Origin: Polyangiaceae bacterium
GTDB lineage: Bacteria; Myxococcota_A; Polyangia; Polyangiales; Polyangiaceae
NCBI GenBank assembly: GCA_020849655.1
Contig: JADLFU010000212.1
Span: 1 to 64,000 of the forward strand
Direction: 5' to 3'
Length of the DNA stretch: 64,000 nucleotides
The notes below the pieces were generated by a model. It was not told the origin of the DNA. It searched no databases and worked only from the letters and a program-made list of their open reading frames with translations. The translations under genes were made by a program, and so were the position numbers. Numbering within the stretch: position 1 is the first letter of the stretch; every line of letters begins with the position of its first letter. This document shows, in pieces, positions 47,945 to 56,543 of this stretch.

Positions 47945-48741
47945 GCGGCGACTGGTCCGCGCGGTGGCGCGCGCTCCACGCGGCCGCCAGTCGAGACGAG
48001 CGGCAGGTCGACGATCGCTGGCGCGAGCGCGCCGCCAGGTTCGACAGGCTCGCGCGCACAGGCGATCCCGAGGGGCTCGACGCGCTCGGGGCGGGGCTCC
48101 TCGCGACGGACGCGCTGCTCGACGTCGGCGCCGGCACGGGCAGGCACGCCGTCCCGCTCGCGGCCCGCTGCGCGCGCGTCGTCGCCGTCGAGCCCTCCCG
48201 CGCGATGCGTGAGCGCCTGATGGCGCGCGTCGCCGAGGCGCGAGCGCCCGTCCAGATCGTCGAGGGCACGTGGCCGTGCGAGGTCGAGCGCGTCGACGTC
48301 GCGATCAGCTGCCACGTCCTGTACGGCGTCGCGGACGCGGCGCCCTTCCTCTCGGCGATGACGGCGGCGACCCGGCGCACCTGCAGGCTGCTGCTCGGGC
48401 TGCGGGCGCCGACGGACGCGCTCGCGCCGCTCTGGCGCGCCCTGCACGGCGTCGACCGCCCGCTCCGGCCGGCGGCGCGGGAGGCGCAGGCCTTGCTCCT
48501 CCACCTCGGGCACCCGGCCACCCTGCGCGTCCTGCCGTCCGACCGGCGCCTGAGTTTCGAGCGCAGCCCGGAGGATCTCGACGAGCTCTGTCGACGCACG
48601 CGCGTGGACGCGACCGCCGAAGGTCGCGCCCGGGTGACCGCGGCCCTCGACGCGCTGGGGGCCGAGCGATCGAGGGAGGGCGGCTGGGATCTCGGCCCGA
48701 CCGGAGACACCGCGCTCATCGAGTGGCCGGGCGCCGGCTGA
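47941..48741 (+). CDS. SAM-dependent methyltransferase
   Basis: 266 residues, class I fold: motif I LLDVGAGTGRHAVPLA, acidic motif II VVAVEPSRAMRERL, and DVAISCHVLYGVADAAPFL. The substrate is unknown. GTG overlaps the NTPase stop, so the pair is likely coexpressed. The Fur-type control region of the heme operon begins soon after its stop. Confidence 0.8.
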   Translation: MSGDWSARWRALHAAASRDERQVDDRWRERAARFDRLARTGDPEGLDALGAGLLATDALLDVGAGTGRHAVPLAARCARVVAVEPSRAMRERLMARVAEARAPVQIVEGTWPCEVERVDVAISCHVLYGVADAAPFLSAMTAATRRTCRLLLGLRAPTDALAPLWRALHGVDRPLRPAAREAQALLLHLGHPATLRVLPSDRRLSFERSPEDLDELCRRTRVDATAEGRARVTAALDALGAERSREGGWDLGPTGDTALIEWPGAG

Positions 48742-48781
48742 CGGGCCGAGGCGTCGAGGTGTAGCTGCCGGGAAAAACAGG

Positions 48782-48821
48782 TTGACACGAGCTTGTGGTT
48801 CATTCATGAAAACGATTATCA
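48782..48821 (+). promoter_or_regulatory. Promoter with Fur-box-like operator for the heme operon
   Basis: A consensus -35 TTGACA lies at 48782-48787. At 48807-48821 TGAAAACGATTATCA matches the 7-1-7 Fur core TGATAATNATTATCA at 12 of 14 defined positions and would cover the -10 region. This patch is much more AT-rich than its surroundings. Confidence 0.7.
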
Positions 48822-48947
48822 ATACCAGGAAGCGCGGCGACGCACGCTCGCCGCTCCCACACGCGCGGCGCCGTCGCGCAGGAGAGGCCCCAGGCCGGTC
48901 ATGGCCGATGATCACCGTTCCACCCAGCCTTGGCGGCAGCGCGCGCG

Positions 48948-50909
48948 ATGAAGGGGATCCGCCTCTCCGTCGCGGCGGCGCTGCTCGCGGGCGCGGCCTC
49001 GGGGGCCGACCCCGGAGACGTCGTCGTCACCGGCACGCGCACGCCCGAGGCGTCGCAGCGGGCCACCGTCAAGACTGACGTCGTGACGCGCGCGGAGGCG
49101 GAGCGTCGGGGAGCGACCACGGTGGCCGAGGCGCTGGCCTCCCAGCCGGGGGTGCAAGTGAACCCTGGCGCGTACGGGTACCTGGGCGGCATCAGCCCCA
49201 TCCAGATCCAGGGGTTCGACCTCGGCAGGGTGCTCATCCTCGAGGACGGTGAGCCAGTCATCGGTGACATCGGCGGGGCCATCGATCTGTCGACGATCCC
49301 CATCGGTGACGTGCAGCGAATCGAGATCGTGACGGGGCCGACCAGCGCGCTCTACGGCTCGAACGCCATCGGCGGGGTCATCAACATCATCACCGCGCGC
49401 CCGCGCGACGAGGGCTGGAGCGGGCGGGGCCGCGCGGAGGCGAGGAGCCGGCGCGGCGCGCTCCTCCAGGCCGCGACGGCCCTGCGCCGTGACAGGCGCT
49501 GGGTCGCCGTCGACGCGGGCCTGACGCGGCAGGACGGCGTCGTGGCGCGAGAGGGGCTGCCCGACCTCTCCGTGCCCGACAGCGCTCGCTCGCTCGTGGG
49601 GGTGCGCGCGGGCACCTCGCTGACGGACGACGCCGACGTCCAGGTGCGCGCGCGCTGGCTGCGCCAGAACCAGGAGGGCCTCCGCTCGCAGGAGTACCCA
49701 GGCCTCGGCCGCTACGTCATCTCGGAGCCGTCGACCACCGATCGAGTGGCGCTTCACTTGCAAGAGCTGGTGCGGTTCGGGCGGGGCTCGAGCCTGCGGC
49801 TGTCGCTGGGGCGCCAGTGGTCACGCCGCGTGTCGTCGAGCGCCCCAGAGGGCTCGCCGGTCGGGCAGGAGCAGCACAAGTCCCAGGGGCTGCAGAGCCT
49901 CGAGGCGACGATGACCCTGGCGGACGGCCCGAGGACCTGGGTCGCCGGCGCGAGGTTCCAGGCGCGTGACTTCTCCCAGCACCTCGTGCGGCGGGAGAGC
50001 GTGGGCGGGGAGCTCGTCACGCGCGACGAGGAGCAGATCGCCCCGGCCACCAGGGCGATCGCCGCGCTGTACGGGCAGCTGCAGTGGCGAGTCGGCGAGC
50101 GGCTGACGGTGTTGCCCGGTGTGCGCGGCGAGGCGCACGGGCGGCAGGGCAGCGTCGTCGCGCCCCGGCTGGCCGCGGCGCTCCGCCCGTCGGAGCGGTG
50201 GACGCTGCGCGCGTCGGCGGGGCGGGGGTTCCGCGCGCCGAGCGCGGAGGAGCTCGGGTTCAACTTCGATCACTCCATGTATGGATACAAAGTCGCGGGG
50301 AACCCGGACCTGGCACCCGAGCGCTCCTGGGGTGTCAACGGCGACGTGACGTGGCGGCCGGACGGGCGGACGACCCTGCGCGGCGGCGGCTTCATGACCT
50401 GGGTCGAGGATCTCATCGACGTCGACCTCGGCGCGGGCGCGGCCTCGGGCGCCGTGATCACCTACACGTACCGAAACTTCGAGCGGGTGCGGACGGTGGG
50501 CGCGCAGCTGGGCGCCACCTTCCGCGTGGCCGACGGGTTCCGCGCCGAGGTGACCTATGATCACCTCTGGACGCGGGACGACAGCGCGGGGCTGCCCCTG
50601 CCTGGGCGGCCACCTCACACTGTCACGAGCTCGCTCCGGTGGGAGGTGCCCTGGAGGCTCGAGCTCTACGCGCGCTCGCGCTACGTGAGCGACGCCTTCG
50701 TCGACCGCGCCACGCGCACGCCCGGCTACGAGACGATCGATCTGCGCGTCGGCCGCGCGATCTCGACGGACGGGCAGCTCTACGCGGGCGTCCTGAACCT
50801 GCTCGACGTGCGCCAGGAGCCTGGGCGCATCGGTGACATGCGGCCGCCGGCCGGGCGCGTCGTCTACCTCGGCGTCCGCGCCACCATCCACGGAGAAGAC
50901 AACCCATGA
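48948..50909 (+). CDS. TonB-dependent heme receptor (HmuR/HemR-like)
   Basis: 653 residues from ATG 48948. Signal SVAAALLAGAASGA, a TonB-box-like DVVVTGTRTPEASQ, a plug domain (VAEALASQPGVQV, RIEIVTGPTSALYGSNAIGGVINI), and a 22-strand barrel. Between FRAPSAEELGFNFDHSMYGY and NPDLAPERSW lies a His, the FRAP-His-NPDL arrangement of heme/hemoprotein receptors. It should take up heme across the outer membrane with TonB energy. First gene of the operon behind the Fur-like box; the HmuY-like gene follows with an ATGA overlap. Confidence 0.88.
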   Translation: MKGIRLSVAAALLAGAASGADPGDVVVTGTRTPEASQRATVKTDVVTRAEAERRGATTVAEALASQPGVQVNPGAYGYLGGISPIQIQGFDLGRVLILEDGEPVIGDIGGAIDLSTIPIGDVQRIEIVTGPTSALYGSNAIGGVINIITARPRDEGWSGRGRAEARSRRGALLQAATALRRDRRWVAVDAGLTRQDGVVAREGLPDLSVPDSARSLVGVRAGTSLTDDADVQVRARWLRQNQEGLRSQEYPGLGRYVISEPSTTDRVALHLQELVRFGRGSSLRLSLGRQWSRRVSSSAPEGSPVGQEQHKSQGLQSLEATMTLADGPRTWVAGARFQARDFSQHLVRRESVGGELVTRDEEQIAPATRAIAALYGQLQWRVGERLTVLPGVRGEAHGRQGSVVAPRLAAALRPSERWTLRASAGRGFRAPSAEELGFNFDHSMYGYKVAGNPDLAPERSWGVNGDVTWRPDGRTTLRGGGFMTWVEDLIDVDLGAGAASGAVITYTYRNFERVRTVGAQLGATFRVADGFRAEVTYDHLWTRDDSAGLPLPGRPPHTVTSSLRWEVPWRLELYARSRYVSDAFVDRATRTPGYETIDLRVGRAISTDGQLYAGVLNLLDVRQEPGRIGDMRPPAGRVVYLGVRATIHGEDNP

Positions 50910-52003
50910 AGCGTCATCACTGGTCTCCCATGCTGGCATCCTGCGTGTTCCTCGTGGCCTGCGGCGATGACCCCGGGGCCCCGCCCGGGGGCGCGACCGC
51001 GGCCGGGGGCGATCCGTTCGCCAGCGCCGCGTCCGTCTCTGTCGCGGTGCCGGAGACCGGGCGGCGCTACGTGCGGCTGTCGGACGCGTCCGTCGTCACG
51101 CCGCCCGACCCGTCGACGTCGAGGGACTGGGACCTCGCGCTCCAGGGCTACGAGGTGTTCACCAACAGCGGCCCGTCCGGGGCGGGGGAGGGCGCCGCGT
51201 TCGGCCCGCTCACGAAGCAGGAGTGCGCGGGCGACCGCGCGCCGGTCGTGCCGTTCCTCTGGGCCGATCGCACGGGCGGCGCGTTCCTGGACTGGTACGC
51301 GTACGACGGCGCCTCGCACCTCGTCTACAGCCGGCAGCACGTCTACGGCGTGCGCGCCGGGGACCGCGCCTGGAAGGTGCAAGTCATCGGCTACTACGGC
51401 GACCAGCACGGCGCGCCCACGCCGGCGCTGTACGGGGTGCGCTACGCCGAGCTGGGCGGCGGAGACGGCGCCGCGCGCACCGTGCAGGTGGACGGGACCG
51501 CGGGCGGCGTGTCGGCCGCGCCGGGCGCAGCGAGCGGGTGCCTCGACCTCGCGACCGGCGCCGTGGCGGCGCTCACGGAGGGGGAGGCCCAGGCGTCGAC
51601 CGGGTGGCACCTCTGCTTTCGTCGAGACGCCATCATCGTGAACGGCGAGGCGGGCGGGCCGGGCGGGGTGGTGGCGGCCGACCTCTCTCCGGGCGACGCG
51701 TCGACGGAGACGCTCGACCGTGTGAAGGCGCTCACCGCCGAGCAGCAGCTCGCGCGCTTCGACGCCGTCACCAGGGAGGACGTCGCCGCGGCCGCGATGC
51801 GCGGCGACCACGTCGTCAGCACGTTCGATCGGGAGGGGTGGGTCGACTGGACCCACGGCCCTCCGGCGCCGGCGGACGCGGGGTGGCTCGTGCTCGACGC
51901 GAGCGGTGGCAACAAATCCCTCGTCGCCTTCGGGGCGTTCGAGGGCAGCACGGCGTCGTCGCCCGGCACCGTCGCGCTGCGCATCAAGCCGGTTCGAGAC
52001 TGA
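50906..52003 (+). CDS. HmuY-like lipoprotein (putative heme-binding), first copy
   Basis: 365 residues. Lipobox FLVACGDD. The central region RRYVRLSDASVVTPPDPSTS, RDWDLALQGYEVFTNSGPS, FLDWYAYDGASHLVYS and WKVQVIGYYGD matches the HmuY pattern (Y..L....V......WDLA....V.TN.G.S). HmuY proteins of Bacteroidetes bind heme and pass it to HmuR. This one carries a C-terminal extension from about 225 that repeats parts of the pattern (VVSTFDREGWVDW). Heme ligands cannot be assigned by eye. Confidence 0.78.
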   Translation: MKRHHWSPMLASCVFLVACGDDPGAPPGGATAAGGDPFASAASVSVAVPETGRRYVRLSDASVVTPPDPSTSRDWDLALQGYEVFTNSGPSGAGEGAAFGPLTKQECAGDRAPVVPFLWADRTGGAFLDWYAYDGASHLVYSRQHVYGVRAGDRAWKVQVIGYYGDQHGAPTPALYGVRYAELGGGDGAARTVQVDGTAGGVSAAPGAASGCLDLATGAVAALTEGEAQASTGWHLCFRRDAIIVNGEAGGPGGVVAADLSPGDASTETLDRVKALTAEQQLARFDAVTREDVAAAAMRGDHVVSTFDREGWVDWTHGPPAPADAGWLVLDASGGNKSLVAFGAFEGSTASSPGTVALRIKPVRD

Positions 52004-52006
52004 CAG

Positions 52007-52744
52007 ATGAAGACCTTCCTCCTCCTCCTCCCTCCTCTCCTCTCGTTGTGTGCGTGCGGCGACGGTGACTCTGCCGGCCAGCAGCCCGGCGCTGCCGGCG
52101 CGGCCGGCGCGGCAGGCGCGAGCGCGGCGCGGTGCGCCTCCGAGCGCACGACGCTCCTCGGCTCCGTGGACGCCGTCGCGCCCACAGACGTCAAGGTCGT
52201 CAGCGCCCAGGGGGAGGTGAAGACCCTGTACGTGGACGCGTCCGCCGGGGGGCCGGCCGCCGGGGGCGGGGCCCCTGCCGCAGCTCCATGGGTGTACCTC
52301 GCGCTCGAGCGCGGCGAGAAGGCGCCCGTCACCGACGTGACCGCGCTCACCTCGACAGCCTGGGATCTCGCGCTCCGGCGCGCGAGCGTCTACGTCAACT
52401 CCGGTGACGGCGGGCCGGGGGTCGGCGGCGCCGTCCTGCTCACGAAGGACTTCGACGCGGTGACGAGCGCTGACGTGGCCGGCGCCACCTTCGCCACGGA
52501 GGCGTTCTTCGACGCGTCCTGCGCGCCCAAGGTCGACGGATCGGGCGCCGTGGAGACGACGCTGTCGGCCTGGTACAGCTACGATCCGGCGACGCACTCG
52601 GTGTCGCCTGCTCCAGGGACGTGGCTCGTGCGCGGCGCGACGGGAGGCCACTACAAAGTCAAGTTCGAGACCTACCACGGCACCCCCGAAGGCGGCGAGG
52701 GCACAGTGAACGGCAGGTACCTCTTGCGGGTGGGGGCGCTCTGA
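52007..52744 (+). CDS. HmuY-like lipoprotein, second copy
   Basis: 245 residues. Lipobox LLSLCACGDG, short Ala/Gly linker, then PWVYLALERGEKAPV, TAWDLALRRASVYVNSGDGG, LSAWYSYDPATHSVSP and YKVKFETYHG. Same family signature as the previous gene but shorter and clearly divergent, so an old duplication. ATG is 3 nt after the previous stop. Possibly a second hemophore with other affinity. Confidence 0.75.
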   Translation: MKTFLLLLPPLLSLCACGDGDSAGQQPGAAGAAGAAGASAARCASERTTLLGSVDAVAPTDVKVVSAQGEVKTLYVDASAGGPAAGGGAPAAAPWVYLALERGEKAPVTDVTALTSTAWDLALRRASVYVNSGDGGPGVGGAVLLTKDFDAVTSADVAGATFATEAFFDASCAPKVDGSGAVETTLSAWYSYDPATHSVSPAPGTWLVRGATGGHYKVKFETYHGTPEGGEGTVNGRYLLRVGAL

Positions 52745-53715
52745 TGGCCGCGCGACTGTGCGCTCCGCGCCTCGCCGTCCGCGCCGCCTGGATCGCGGCG
52801 CTCACGATGCTCCTCGCGATCGTGGGTTGCGCGAAGAAGCCGGCGCCCGCGGCGGAGGCCCCCGTCGCCGAGAAGAAGACGGGCGTCTTGCTCGTCAGTC
52901 ATGGCTCGCGCTCCGCGACGTGGCGCAAGGCGCTGGAGGAGCTCGGCGAGCGGGTGAGGGGGCCCATCCTGGCGGGGGGCAAGGTGAAGGAGGTGAAGTC
53001 AGCCTTCATGGAGTACACGGAGCCCTCCATCGCGACCCGGCTGAAGGAGTTCGACCGCGACGGGTTCTCGGACGTGGTGGTCGTGCCGGTGTTCCTGACC
53101 GTCAGCCCCCACCCCTTCGACGACATCCCCACCATCATGGGGCAGAAGACGGACCCGCAGTCGCTCGAGACCATCAAGGTCGAGGGGATCGAGCGCTACA
53201 CCCCGCGCGCGAGGGTGCACCTGACGCCGCTGCTCGACTTCACGGATCTGCTGCAGAAGAACATCCTCCGCCGCGTCAAGTCCCTGTCGACCGACGCGGC
53301 GAAGGAGGGGCTCGTCCTCGTCGCGTACGGCGACGAGACCTACGAGAAGGAGTGGACCAAGCTGCTCGAGAAGGTCGCCGCCCACGTGGGGGAGCAGACG
53401 GGCATCAAGACGAGCGCCCACGCCTGGTGCGGGCACATCGTCCGCTACGATCCGAAGAAGACGACGGCGGCCATCGAGCAGGTGCTGAAGACCCGCGAGC
53501 GCGCGCTGGTCATCCCGGTGCTGGTGGCGCACGACGAGCACTTCCAGGTGAAGATCATCGGGGACGGCATCGCGGCGGTCGCGGGGTCGAAGGAGAAGGT
53601 GGCGTACCGACCGGACGCCATCCTGCCGGACGACAACCTCGACCAGTGGGTCATCCGCGCGACGATGGAGCGCGCGACGTCGCTCGAGGCCGGGGGCGGC
53701 CTGGTGCAGCGGTGA
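52744..53715 (+). CDS. Exported lipoprotein chelatase, CbiK/CbiX superfamily
   Basis: 323 residues. Unusually for a tetrapyrrole chelatase it has a lipoprotein signal, LTMLLAIVGCAKKP. The chelatase fold follows in two halves: GVLLVSHGSRSATWRKAL (metal-binding His), VVVVPVFLTVSPHPFDDIP, then LVLVAYGDETYEKEW, AHAWCGHIVRYD and VIPVLVAHDEHFQV. Cytosolic relatives insert Co or Fe into sirohydrochlorin; an exported CbiK of Desulfovibrio binds heme. In a heme operon it may hold or demetallate tetrapyrroles outside the cytoplasm. ATG overlaps the previous stop (TGATG). Confidence 0.82.
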   Translation: MAARLCAPRLAVRAAWIAALTMLLAIVGCAKKPAPAAEAPVAEKKTGVLLVSHGSRSATWRKALEELGERVRGPILAGGKVKEVKSAFMEYTEPSIATRLKEFDRDGFSDVVVVPVFLTVSPHPFDDIPTIMGQKTDPQSLETIKVEGIERYTPRARVHLTPLLDFTDLLQKNILRRVKSLSTDAAKEGLVLVAYGDETYEKEWTKLLEKVAAHVGEQTGIKTSAHAWCGHIVRYDPKKTTAAIEQVLKTRERALVIPVLVAHDEHFQVKIIGDGIAAVAGSKEKVAYRPDAILPDDNLDQWVIRATMERATSLEAGGGLVQR

Positions 53716-54275
53716 GCGCGCGCGCTCTGGCGCTGCGGCGCCTCGTCATGGTCCTGCACAGGGACATCGGGTACCTGGTGACGTCCCTGTTGCTCGCCTA
53801 CTGCGTCTCGGGCCTCGCGCTGAACCACGCGGACCTCTGGAACCCTGACTTCGTCATCCAGAAGCGCGAGGTCGCGGTGCCGCGGCGCGACTCCTCCGCG
53901 GATCTCTCCAAGGAGGAGGTCGCCGCGCTCGATCGCCTCGTGGGAGAGGCGGAGCACCGCGTCGTCGACCGACCGACCGCGGATCAGGTGAAGGTCTACT
54001 ACGAGGGGGCGACGCTCCACGTCGACTACTCCGCCGGCAAGGGCCTGTACGAGCGAGTGTCGCGCAGACCCATCATTTACCAGGTCGACGTGCTGCACAA
54101 GAACAGCTTCAAGCCCTGGCGATGGGTGTCGGACGTGCTCGCGCTGGCGCTGATCGCCCTCTCGTTGACCGGGCTGTTCGTGCTGCGCGGGCCGAAGGGC
54201 CTCGGCGGGCGCGGGTGGCGGCTCGTGGCCCTCGGGACGGCGCCGGGCGTGATCGCGCTCGCGCTGCACGGGTGA
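53712..54275 (+). CDS. PepSY-type membrane protein
   Basis: 187 residues. N-terminal membrane helix (HRDIGYLVTSLLLAYCVSGLALNH), a periplasmic PepSY-like part (residues ~40-110), then two more helices (VSDVLALALIALSLTGLFVL and LVALGTAPGVIALALH). Small PepSY-TM proteins often travel with siderophore or heme uptake genes and some act as reductases. His residues HRD and NHAD near the first helix could bind heme; that is speculation. GTGA overlap with the chelatase gene; convergent with bcrD. Confidence 0.75.
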   Translation: MSARALALRRLVMVLHRDIGYLVTSLLLAYCVSGLALNHADLWNPDFVIQKREVAVPRRDSSADLSKEEVAALDRLVGEAEHRVVDRPTADQVKVYYEGATLHVDYSAGKGLYERVSRRPIIYQVDVLHKNSFKPWRWVSDVLALALIALSLTGLFVLRGPKGLGGRGWRLVALGTAPGVIALALHG

Positions 54276-54288
54276 CCGACGTGGCCCG

Positions 54289-55161
54289 TCAGCCGGCGCG
54301 CTCCTGTGACAGCGCGCCGAGCCTGCCGGCGCGTGACAGCTGCGTGTAGCGCTGCGCCGCGAGCGCGGCCGCGCCGATCGCGCCGGCGCACTGGGCGTCC
54401 GGCGGGGCGACCACCCGGAGCGACTTGAACTTGCCCTTCTCCTCGCTGACCAGCGACTCGAGCGCCCGCGCGATCCCGGCGTTCTGCGCGAGGCCGCCCG
54501 TCAGGACGACGGCGCCCTCCGCGCCGACGGATCGCAGGAGCTTCGCGAGGCGCCCCGCGATGCTCTCGTGGATGCCCGCGAGGATGTCGGCCGTCGTGAT
54601 CCCGCGGCTGACCATGTTGATGACGTCCGTCTCCGCGAGGACGGCGCAGATGCTGGAGACGTCCTCCGGCGCCTGGGCCGTCAGGGAGAGCGCGCCCACG
54701 TCCTCGATGGGGACGCCTAGGTAGCGGGCGATGTTCTCGAGGAACTGCCCGCTGCCGCTCGCGCACTGGCTGGTCATCCGGTGGCCGAGCACCTTGCCGC
54801 GCTCGTCGATCTTGATGGCCCGCGCGTGGAGCGCGCCGATGTCGAGCGCGGCGCGCGCCTCCGGGCAGAGGACGGCGCCGCCGCGCCCGTGCGAGGTGAT
54901 CCCGTAGAAGTGCCCGGTCGTGAGGCCGGGCGCCTCGCCCTCGCCCGTGCTCGCGACGTAACAAAGCTGACGTCGCGTGACGCCCGCCGCGCCGCACGCC
55001 TCGTCGAAGGCCGCGCTCGCCACCTCGTGCATCATCCTGCGGCGGATGCGCTGGACGGAGGTCGCGAGCACCTCGACCTCCTGGCCGGCGCGGCTGCGGA
55101 CGACGGCGACCTTGACGGCGCTGGAGCCGAGATCGATCCCGGCGCTGAGGAGCTGTGTCAT
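54289..55161 (-). CDS. bcrD: Benzoyl-CoA reductase subunit D (ASKHA ATPase/activator)
   Basis: 290 residues. ATP-binding fold AGIDLGSSAVKVAVV, then the cluster-binding cysteines in TSQCASGSGQFLENIA and SICAVLAETDVINMVSRG, and VVLTGGLAQNAGIA. Together with BcrA it should bind ATP and a bridging 4Fe-4S cluster and push electrons to the BcrBC active site. Alone it would look like a 2-hydroxyacyl-CoA dehydratase activator; the flanking dch, oah and had genes decide for benzoyl-CoA. Last gene of the operon. Confidence 0.9.
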   Translation of the reverse strand: MTQLLSAGIDLGSSAVKVAVVRSRAGQEVEVLATSVQRIRRRMMHEVASAAFDEACGAAGVTRRQLCYVASTGEGEAPGLTTGHFYGITSHGRGGAVLCPEARAALDIGALHARAIKIDERGKVLGHRMTSQCASGSGQFLENIARYLGVPIEDVGALSLTAQAPEDVSSICAVLAETDVINMVSRGITTADILAGIHESIAGRLAKLLRSVGAEGAVVLTGGLAQNAGIARALESLVSEEKGKFKSLRVVAPPDAQCAGAIGAAALAAQRYTQLSRAGRLGALSQERAG

Positions 55162-55175
55162 CGTGGCTCTCCTTG

Positions 55176-56543
55176 CTAGCTTGCCTCCCGCGCGAACGCG
55201 GGCGTGACGAGGTTGACGCCGGCGCGCAGATCATCGAGCGCGAACAGCGCGGCGCCGAGCGCCCCCATGTAGATTGAGTTGGGATCGGTGTTGATGGTCA
55301 CCCCGGCGCCGTAGTTCTCGGCGACGAGCTCGCGCAGCACCTTCACCGCCATCGGGTTGTTGCATACGCCGCCCGTGAAGGTGAACTCGTCGAACACCCC
55401 GCCCGAGCGCGCCAGGAGCGACATCGCGCGCACCATGATCGCGCGGTGCAGGCCGGCGAGGATGTCCTCCCGCTTCTGCCCGAGCGCGAGGCGCTCGCGG
55501 AGCTCGGCGCTCGCGAACACCGTGCAGGTCGAGCAGACCTTCACGGTGCGCGTCGACTGCAAGGCGAGCGGGCCGAGCTCGTGGAGCCCCAAGCTGAGCT
55601 CGTCCGCGATGTAGCCGAGGTAGCGCCCGCAGCCGGCGGCGCAGCGGTCGTTCATCTGGAAGGAGGTGACGACCCCGCCAGCGTCGACCTGGATCGCCTT
55701 GGTGTCCTGCCCGCCGATGTCGAGCACCGTGCGCGTGCCGGGGCAGACCCGGTGCGCGCCGCGGCCGTGGCACAGGATCTCGCTGCGCACCGCCTCCTTC
55801 GGGAAGGGCAGGGTCTGGCGGCCGTAGCCGGTGCCGACGAACACGATCTCCTCGAGCGTCTCGGCGCTCGCGCTCTCGACGACGCGGTCGAGGGCGCGAC
55901 GGAGCGGCAGGCCCGCGCCCTCGTCTCGCTGCCAGACGCGGGCGCTCGCCCTGCGGAGCAGATCGGGGATGTCGCGCGAGAGGCGCCGCGTCTCGACGTC
56001 GAGGATCGCGCGGTCGAAGACCCCGACCAGCTGCTCGAACGGCGGCCCGCCCTCCCGCGCCCGCGCCTCCGCGCCGGCGACGAAGGCGGCGCCCGCGAGG
56101 TCCCGGAAAAAGTCGCTCTTGCGCGCGGCGCCCGGCAGGAAGTCCGCGGGCGCGCGCTCCCTGATGCCGTCGACGATGGCGCCGATGGCAGGCGCGAGCT
56201 CCGCGCGGCGCTCGCGGTGGACGAAGCTGCGCGACAGGGACGCGTGCATCGTCACGCGGAGCGCCTCCAGCTCCGCGAGGAACAGCTCGAGCCGGAACGC
56301 GCCGTGGAGCTCGTCGAGCTTCTGGCGCGCCAGCTCCGCGCCGGGGCCGTCGAGCGCCTGGGCGGCGCGCTCGACGAACGCGAAGCGCGCCGCGGTGTGG
56401 GCCTCGTCCCGCGCGACGGCGCACGCCACCTCGTAGTTGCTGCGGCTGTTGGTGATCCCCCTGCCGACGACGACGCCCTCCTCGTCGAGCATGACGGCCT
56501 TCGTGGTGGTCGATCCGAGATCGATGCCGACGACGCACCTCAT
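55176..56543 (-). CDS. bcrA: Benzoyl-CoA reductase subunit A (ASKHA ATPase)
   Basis: 455 residues. VVGIDLGSTTTKAVMLDEEG at the N-terminus, a ~150-residue insertion typical of BcrA/BadF relative to BcrD, then VLDIGGQDTKAIQVD, cluster Cys in NDRCAAGCGRYLGYIADEL and VCSTCTVFASAEL, and TFTGGVCNNPMA. ATP hydrolysis here powers the very low-potential electron transfer. ATG 56543 overlaps the bcrB stop (ATGA). Confidence 0.92.
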   Translation of the reverse strand: MRCVVGIDLGSTTTKAVMLDEEGVVVGRGITNSRSNYEVACAVARDEAHTAARFAFVERAAQALDGPGAELARQKLDELHGAFRLELFLAELEALRVTMHASLSRSFVHRERRAELAPAIGAIVDGIRERAPADFLPGAARKSDFFRDLAGAAFVAGAEARAREGGPPFEQLVGVFDRAILDVETRRLSRDIPDLLRRASARVWQRDEGAGLPLRRALDRVVESASAETLEEIVFVGTGYGRQTLPFPKEAVRSEILCHGRGAHRVCPGTRTVLDIGGQDTKAIQVDAGGVVTSFQMNDRCAAGCGRYLGYIADELSLGLHELGPLALQSTRTVKVCSTCTVFASAELRERLALGQKREDILAGLHRAIMVRAMSLLARSGGVFDEFTFTGGVCNNPMAVKVLRELVAENYGAGVTINTDPNSIYMGALGAALFALDDLRAGVNLVTPAFAREAS

